Shown one piece after another: positions 59,111 through 64,000 of a stretch of 64,000 nt of DNA; within the stretch, counting starts at the first letter, position 1, and each line of letters starts with the position of its first letter. The notes under the pieces were generated by a model that did no database searches, was not told the origin of the DNA, and was given only the letters and a program-made list of their open reading frames with translations. The stretch covers positions 2,235,534-2,299,533 of the forward strand of contig NZ_SOBT01000008.1 of NCBI RefSeq assembly GCF_004364935.1, written 5' to 3'. The stretch comes from Panacagrimonas perspica (GTDB taxonomy: Bacteria > Pseudomonadota > Gammaproteobacteria > Nevskiales > Nevskiaceae). The position numbers were made by a program, and so were the translations under genes.

Positions 59111-60403
59111 GTGAATGAGCCGCCTGCCGGGCAGCCGGCGACGACGCCGCTGACCGTCGAGCCGAATCCGCTCTTCGCCGACGGCGATGCTGCCGAGAGC
59201 GGCGAGCACCCCCTTTTGAAATCGCGCCCGACGCTCGTCACGCTGAAGCGTCTGGAGGCCCGGGTGCGCCATGGCTGGGGCGCATGGAATTTCGAAGGGT
59301 CGGCCGAGGACGCTTATCGCGTCTGGCATCGCAAGCGCTTTCGCGCCTCGCGCACGCTCTTGTTCTCCCTGATCGCCTTGCTCTTCCTGACCGGTCCGCT
59401 GTACCAGCACGGACTTCTGCAGGTCAGCGAACCGCTCGGGCAGCTCTACAAAGTTCTGGACGTGTGGGCGCTCGGGCCGCTGCTGATCCTGGCCGCGGTA
59501 CTGACCGCGCTGGGCCGCTGGCAATTGCTGACGCAGAGCGTTCAATCTGCGGCCGTGATGGCGACACTGGCCGCCCTGGTCTATCTGCACGCTGCCGACC
59601 TGCGCGACGAGGTGGTGTTTCCCGACGCGCTGATGGGGCTGACGCTCATCGCGATCGCCTATTTCGGCGGATTCAGTTGGCCGCGCATCGCGCTGACGGC
59701 CCTGGTGTGCTTGGGGGTTCGCATCCTGCTGGAGGTCGAATCGCTCGGCGTCGTCCCCGAAACGATCACCTCGATGGCGATCCGCGTCATCGAAGCCAGC
59801 ATCGCCATCCTCGGAGCGTGGTCGCACGAGCGCCTGGCGCGCCTGACCTGGATCCGGCGCGCCGTGATGCAGGTGCTGCTGAGAACCGACGGACTCACGG
59901 GCCTGAGCAGCCGCTACGACTTCGACCGGACGTTCGCGCGGGTTCTTCGACAGGCGCGACGCGAGCACAAGCGCATCGGCGTGCTGCTGATGGACGTCGA
60001 TCATTTCAAGCGCATCAACGACGGACACGGGCACCTGGTGGGTGATCACGTGCTGCGCTCCGTGGGAGAGGCGATCGGCCATCAGTCGGGGCGCCGCCCG
60101 CTGGACTTGCATGCGCGATTCGGCGGCGAAGAAATGGTGATCGTCTGGTACGACCTCGTCCCTGCAGAACTCGAGGCGCTTGCGGACAGCGTCATCAGGA
60201 CCGTCCGGGATCTCGCGGTCACTTCTCCGCTCACCGGCGAGCGCATTCTGGTGACGATCAGTGCCGGACTCACGTGGACGGAGCCCGGCAGCGATCACCT
60301 GCCCCACCAGGTCCTCCAGCACGCGGACGAACTTCTCTACCAGGCCAAGCAGGCCGGTCGGGATCAGATGAAGTTCGGGGCGTTTGTTTCAACGCGCGTC
60401 TGA
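59111..60403 (+). CDS. Membrane-bound diguanylate cyclase (GGDEF)
   Basis: A 430-residue protein that makes the second messenger cyclic di-GMP. An N-terminal soluble segment is followed by about five or six membrane helices (TLLFSLIALLFLTGPL, WALGPLLILAAVLTALG, AAVMATLAALVYLH, LMGLTLIAIAYFGG). The GGDEF domain begins TDGLTGLSSRYDFDRT. Its active-site motif is GGEEM, and five residues before it is an RPLD I-site (RxxD), so product inhibition is expected. The substrate-binding motif LLMDVDHFKRIND is intact, so it should be active. The start is GTG at 59111 with no clear ribosome site. Confidence 0.9.
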   Translation: MNEPPAGQPATTPLTVEPNPLFADGDAAESGEHPLLKSRPTLVTLKRLEARVRHGWGAWNFEGSAEDAYRVWHRKRFRASRTLLFSLIALLFLTGPLYQHGLLQVSEPLGQLYKVLDVWALGPLLILAAVLTALGRWQLLTQSVQSAAVMATLAALVYLHAADLRDEVVFPDALMGLTLIAIAYFGGFSWPRIALTALVCLGVRILLEVESLGVVPETITSMAIRVIEASIAILGAWSHERLARLTWIRRAVMQVLLRTDGLTGLSSRYDFDRTFARVLRQARREHKRIGVLLMDVDHFKRINDGHGHLVGDHVLRSVGEAIGHQSGRRPLDLHARFGGEEMVIVWYDLVPAELEALADSVIRTVRDLAVTSPLTGERILVTISAGLTWTEPGSDHLPHQVLQHADELLYQAKQAGRDQMKFGAFVSTRV

Positions 60404-60418
60404 ACTTCCCGCCGATCC

Positions 60419-60904
60419 TCAGGCCGGCCTGGTGTAGTCGGGAAGTTGCGCAAACGCCTGCGCGTCTTCATGAAACCGGCCTTCCTCATAGGTGCCGACC
60501 GCGGTCCGTTCCCGGATGCGCCAACCCTCGGGATGGCGAACCAGGGTGTCGTGGTAGTAGCCGCCGAGGATCCAGTTCGCGCGCGTGCCGTCCTTCAGGA
60601 TCTGCACATGCACCGCGTGCACCGTGCTGGTCGTCCGCGCGACATCGCCATCGAAGGATTCGATCACCGGCGGCGAGACCAGATGCTGGGTCGCGTAGCA
60701 GCGCTCGTGGTAGGACATCGCCACGTCGACGCCGGCCGGCATCGAGAACTCCACGAACTGGCCCAGCAGGTAGTAGTGCTGCCGGGCGTTCTCCTCGAAC
60801 GCCCTGGGCAGCAGCTCGCGGTGCCGCTTGTGATCGTAGGCACGCGCGACGAGCTGGATGGTGCGCGTGATCGCGAGTTCGTCTTCGGGGCGGATGTTCG
60901 CCAT
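60419..60904 (-). CDS. SnoaL/NTF2-like protein
   Basis: A 161-residue NTF2-like protein. The first helix is ITRTIQLVARAYDHKRHREL. Middle strands have VARTTSTVHAVHVQI, and the end reads HPEGWRIRERTAVGTYEEGRFHED. This matches bile-acid-7-alpha-dehydratase/SnoaL-like members, which act as dehydratases, isomerases or ring-hydroxylase small subunits. The ATG at 60904 has AGGAAA about 7 nt upstream and is preferred to the ATG six bases earlier, which is too close. It is upstream of no obvious partner; the fused BVMO-hydrolase ends 130 bp upstream on the same strand. Confidence 0.82.
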   Translation of the reverse strand: MANIRPEDELAITRTIQLVARAYDHKRHRELLPRAFEENARQHYYLLGQFVEFSMPAGVDVAMSYHERCYATQHLVSPPVIESFDGDVARTTSTVHAVHVQILKDGTRANWILGGYYHDTLVRHPEGWRIRERTAVGTYEEGRFHEDAQAFAQLPDYTRPA

Positions 60905-61034
60905 GGGCATTTCCTGCTGTTCGGGCGCAGTCGCCCGCTAGCGATCGGGACAGCGAATCAAAGCGGACTCATGAGGCCAGACCGCCTCATGAGCCGCCGT
61001 CATGCCGGAAGCGAAGCCACCGGCGGTACGCGAA

Positions 61035-63614
61035 TCAGGCGACGTCCTTCACCGGAACCCGTCGGGCTTCGAGAAAGCGGGCCACGGCCTGGTTGATTTC
61101 CGCCGTGCGCGGAACGAACGCCGACATGTAGAACGCCGCGTGGACCAGGCCTTCGATGCGATGCAGCCGCGTCGGCACGCCCGCAGCCTGCAGTGCCCGC
61201 GCGTAGTCTTCCCCTTCGTCGCGAAAGGGATCGCACTCGGCGGTGATCACCAGCGCCGGAGCGAGTCCCGCCAGCGACTTCGCGCGGTTCGGCGAGGCCA
61301 GCGGCGATACCGCCTTCGACAGGTCTCCGAGATAGGTGGACCACATGCCCCGCGCGGCGGCCATCGACAGGATCGGCCCGTTCGCATAGGTGACTTGCGA
61401 GGCGGTCCTGGCTTCGGCGTCGATACCGGGATACAGCAGAACCTGGGCCATCAATTGCGGCCCGCCCTCGTCCCGCGCGCGCTGTGCGGCAACCGCGGCG
61501 AGCTGCCCGCCGGCGCTGTCGCCCATCACGACGAGCTGATCGGGATCGCCGCCGTATTCGCCGATCACTTCCGCGATCCAGCGCAGCGCCGCGTAGGTAT
61601 CGTCGGTGGCCGCGGGGAACGGTGCTTCCGGCGCCAGCCGGTAGCTCGGCGCCACGACCATGGCCTTCAGTTCATGCGCCAGCGAGGCGCACGCTGCGGA
61701 GCACATGTCGATGCTGCCGGCGACCCAGCCGCCACCGTGGATGAACATGACGACCGGCAGAGGACCTTCCACGTCTTCCGGCCGGTGGATGTACATCCGG
61801 CGCGGGCCTGCAGGGCCCGGATACGTGGATTCGATCCGGCGCACCGAACCCGGCGCCGGCTTCTGCATCAGCGCGAAGCTTTCGACCGCGGCGCGGGTTT
61901 CCTCGAGCGTGCACTGCTCCAGCGGCTTCATGTCCTGCATCGCCATCGCACCGACCACCTGCGCGACCGCGGCATCGATCTGGATCATCGGCGGCACGCG
62001 CCCGGCGGGCGCCTCACCGACGCTGAAACCGGCGTAGCCATGATCCACCACGTCCGCGCACATCGCGCGATACAACGGAGCGCCGCCGGCGAAGATGAAG
62101 ACGGCGCGCGGCTTGCCGGGCACGTTGGCGCCCATGTACCAGGAGTTGGCGCGCGGCATCAGCGTGGTGTGCAGGATGCCTTCGACCTGCTTGTGCCACG
62201 CGCGTTCGGCCGCCTCGTCCGCTTCGATCGTCTCGGCGCCCTTGTCGAGCGTGTACTTGATCGCGGCCGTCGCGAACTCGACGTGATCCTCGATCGCCAT
62301 CGGGTTGTTGTAGAGCACGACGGCGCTCGTCGGACCCGTGATGTAGAACAGGTTGGGGAACTTGGCGCTGCAGATGCCCAGATACGTCTGCGGCCCGGAA
62401 GCCCATCGATCCGTCAGCTTCACACCCTCGCGACCGACGATGCCCATCTGCATCAGCGCGCCGGTGATGGCGTCGAACCCCGTCGCCAGTACGATCACGT
62501 CGAGCTCGTGGTCCTTGCCGCCGGCGCGAATGCCGGTGGCGGTGACCTTCTCCAGCGGGGACGCGCGAAGATCGACCAGCGACACGTTGTCGCGGTTGAA
62601 CATGTCGTAATAATCCGCCTCGAGCACCGGGCGCTTGGTGCCGTACGGATGGTCCGTCGGGCACAGGCTCTCGGCCACTTTCGGATCCTTAACGCGAGCG
62701 CGGATCTTCTCGCGTACGTACTCGGCGAGCGTTTCGTTGGCCTTCTCGTCGGTCAGCACGTCCGCGTAGCTCGACGCGAGCACACCGAAGCCGCCCACCT
62801 TCCACAGCCGGTCGAAGCGCTCGCGGCGCTTCTCCGGACTCGCGGCCAGTGCGCTCGGTTCGGGCGACTCGAGGGGCACACCCATGAAGCGGTCGCGCGT
62901 CTTGGCGCGCAGCTGTTTCCAGTTCTCGGCGTTCCAGCGCTGCTTGTCCTCGTCCAGCGGCGCGTTGCCCAGCGGCACGGCGTAATTGGGCGTTCGCTGG
63001 AACAGCGTGATGTGCGCAGCCTGGCGCGCAAGGTTCGGGACCATCTGGACGGATGTCGATCCGGTGCCGATGACGCCGACGCGCTTGCCGGAAAGATCGA
63101 CACCTTCCTTGGGCCAGCGGCTCGTCGTGAGGACCTGCCCGCCGAAGCTGTCGATGCCCGGAAATTCGGCGCGCGACTTCGGAACCCCGACGTTGCCGCC
63201 GCCCGCGATGATGAAGCGCGCGCTGTAGGAGCCGCCGTCATCCGTCGTGACGTTCCAGCGCTTGGCCGATTCGTCCCACACCATCGCCGTGACGCGGGCG
63301 TTGTAACGGAAGGCCTCGCGCACCTTGAGCTTGTCGGCGACGAACTCGAGGTAGCGCAGGATCTCGGGCTGCGCGGCGTAGCGTTCCGACCAGCGCCATT
63401 CGCGCTGGATCTCGTCGGAGAAAGAGTACGAGTAGTGGATCGATTCGATGTCGCAGCGCGCACCGGGATAGCGGTTCCACCACCACGTGCCTCCCGGTCC
63501 GCCGGCAGCGTCGATGCCCTGGACGCTGAGCCCGAGCTCGTCGCGAACCTTGTGCACGGCGTACAGGCCGGAGAATCCGGCACCGATGACAATGACGTCG
63601 GAATGCTGCTTCAT
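61035..63614 (-). CDS. Natural fusion: Baeyer-Villiger-type monooxygenase with alpha/beta hydrolase
   Basis: An 859-residue two-enzyme protein. Residues 1 to about 545 form a flavin monooxygenase: VIGAGFSGLYAV at residues 8-19, GPGGTWWWNRYPGARCD near 39-55, IGTGSTSVQMVP (NADPH loop) near 180, and LATGFDAITG near 380. The usual fingerprint FxGxxxHxxxWP appears as FGGQVLTTSRWP, with Thr163 at the His position. Residues about 600-859 form a hormone-sensitive-lipase-type hydrolase: HGGGW at 626-630, nucleophile Ser700 in GDSAGG, Asp795 in ECDPFRDEG, and His825 in GLVHAAF. The protein could oxidise a ketone to an ester and hydrolyse it at once. GGAG lies 8 nt upstream of ATG 63614. Confidence 0.93.
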   Translation of the reverse strand: MKQHSDVIVIGAGFSGLYAVHKVRDELGLSVQGIDAAGGPGGTWWWNRYPGARCDIESIHYSYSFSDEIQREWRWSERYAAQPEILRYLEFVADKLKVREAFRYNARVTAMVWDESAKRWNVTTDDGGSYSARFIIAGGGNVGVPKSRAEFPGIDSFGGQVLTTSRWPKEGVDLSGKRVGVIGTGSTSVQMVPNLARQAAHITLFQRTPNYAVPLGNAPLDEDKQRWNAENWKQLRAKTRDRFMGVPLESPEPSALAASPEKRRERFDRLWKVGGFGVLASSYADVLTDEKANETLAEYVREKIRARVKDPKVAESLCPTDHPYGTKRPVLEADYYDMFNRDNVSLVDLRASPLEKVTATGIRAGGKDHELDVIVLATGFDAITGALMQMGIVGREGVKLTDRWASGPQTYLGICSAKFPNLFYITGPTSAVVLYNNPMAIEDHVEFATAAIKYTLDKGAETIEADEAAERAWHKQVEGILHTTLMPRANSWYMGANVPGKPRAVFIFAGGAPLYRAMCADVVDHGYAGFSVGEAPAGRVPPMIQIDAAVAQVVGAMAMQDMKPLEQCTLEETRAAVESFALMQKPAPGSVRRIESTYPGPAGPRRMYIHRPEDVEGPLPVVMFIHGGGWVAGSIDMCSAACASLAHELKAMVVAPSYRLAPEAPFPAATDDTYAALRWIAEVIGEYGGDPDQLVVMGDSAGGQLAAVAAQRARDEGGPQLMAQVLLYPGIDAEARTASQVTYANGPILSMAAARGMWSTYLGDLSKAVSPLASPNRAKSLAGLAPALVITAECDPFRDEGEDYARALQAAGVPTRLHRIEGLVHAAFYMSAFVPRTAEINQAVARFLEARRVPVKDVA

Positions 63615-63881
63615 GTTGGTAGCTCCACCATCGCTGGGAAAAGGACGTTCGACCGGACGCTGCTTCGATGGCAGCGGCCGCACGGCGCAGGTTCGGGATT
63701 CAACCGATGTGTCCACCGCGCGTTGCGCGGCGAGGTGAAGCCACATCGCGAGCGCGCATCACCGACGTCTCGCGAAAGGCGCAGGTGCGCCAAGGCCATC
63801 TCCTCTTCTTCATGTGCTGCCCGGGTCTGCTGCCCGATGGGATGGAGAATGCGCCTCGTCGATCGGTCATGACATGGCCGA

Positions 63882-64000
63882 ATGCGCAACGGACATGGCA
63901 TTCTGCGCATTGGTCGTCCGGAGTCCGACGTGGCCGGTTTTCTGATTCGAAGTGCCATCCTCGAAGGGGCAGCCGATCTGATCCGGGCGCACGGGGCGCG
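63882..64000 (+). CDS. Possible start of an AraC-family regulator, cut by the right edge
   Basis: The frame from ATG 63882 stays open to the end of the window (39 codons). VAGFLIRSAILEGAADLIRAHGA near its end resembles the start of an arabinose-binding-type AraC sensor domain, where an alanine-rich helix leads into 'LVRELGGDP'. GTG 63930 is another possible start. It is divergent from the BVMO-hydrolase fusion, a typical place for its regulator. The evidence is short and the call uncertain. Confidence 0.35.
   Translation, partial: MRNGHGILRIGRPESDVAGFLIRSAILEGAADLIRAHGA

Noticed and set aside
61002..63872. 956-codon plus-strand frame opposite the BVMO-hydrolase fusion
   Set aside because: Antisense, Arg-rich, no family; the minus-strand product has two complete enzyme domains.

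Overview
The window is 64 kb of GC-rich, gene-dense bacterial chromosome with strong G/C bias at third codon positions, so many genes have long antisense shadow frames. The gene set suggests an aerobic, metabolically versatile proteobacterium: catalase-peroxidase, Baeyer-Villiger monooxygenases, acyl-CoA ligase, acyl-CoA dehydrogenase and CoA-transferase, LuxR, LysR and AraC regulators, truncated haemoglobin, sirtuin and a DUF1329 protein. REP-like GTAGCCCGGG repeats and the overall flavour fit a gammaproteobacterium of the Nevskiales, Xanthomonadales or Steroidobacter kind. That placement is inference, not a measured result. I saw no rRNA, tRNA or CRISPR array.

Layout. 1-5.7 kb: a segment of visibly lower GC with a BdcA-like reductase, a YghU-type glutathione transferase, an AraC regulator and an HPP membrane protein, closed by an IS1182-family element at 4077-5694. 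This looks like the edge of acquired DNA. 5.8-13.8 kb: UDP-glucose pyrophosphorylase, an NTF2-like protein, an acyl-CoA ligase, a lytic transglycosylase, a CDF metal transporter, small secreted proteins and lipoproteins, and clusters of palindromic repeats. 14-20.9 kb: a nitrilase plus truncated-haemoglobin operon divergent from an AraC regulator, a HopJ-family protein, a LysR regulator, and a three-domain flavin/iron-sulfur oxidoreductase followed by a GST. 21-28 kb: a TRIC-type channel, a YkuD-like L,D-transpeptidase, a hybrid sensor kinase carrying a perfect 48-bp internal duplication, and katG.

28-39 kb: a Rieske oxygenase pair, a neutral-ceramidase-like lipoprotein flanked by CGCAAAGG inverted repeats, an M20 peptidase, an orphan acyl-CoA carboxylase carboxyltransferase, a LysR/SDR divergent pair, and a nitronate monooxygenase. 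39-44 kb: a lysine/alanine-rich histone-like protein, a GST convergent with a sirtuin, and a LuxR-solo regulator next to an amidase. 44-49.5 kb: an OYE, BVMO and IsdG-like gene set divergent from an SDR, and a beta-lactamase-fold lipoprotein. 50-54.7 kb: a MalT-type LuxR regulator and a Tat-exported DUF1329 protein ending in a strong terminator. 54.8-64 kb: an acyl-CoA dehydrogenase, CaiB/BaiF and SDR gene set, a membrane diguanylate cyclase, an NTF2-like protein, and a natural fusion of a BVMO with an alpha/beta hydrolase. The last gene is divergent from what may be the start of an AraC regulator at the right edge.

How the genes work together. Several blocks fit oxidation of ketones, cyclic alcohols, fatty or steroid-like acids: SDR (alcohol to ketone), OYE (C=C reduction), BVMO (ketone to ester), hydrolase (ester opening), then CoA ligase, acyl-CoA dehydrogenase and CoA transferase. 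They lie in separate, separately regulated units, so a single pathway is a hypothesis only.
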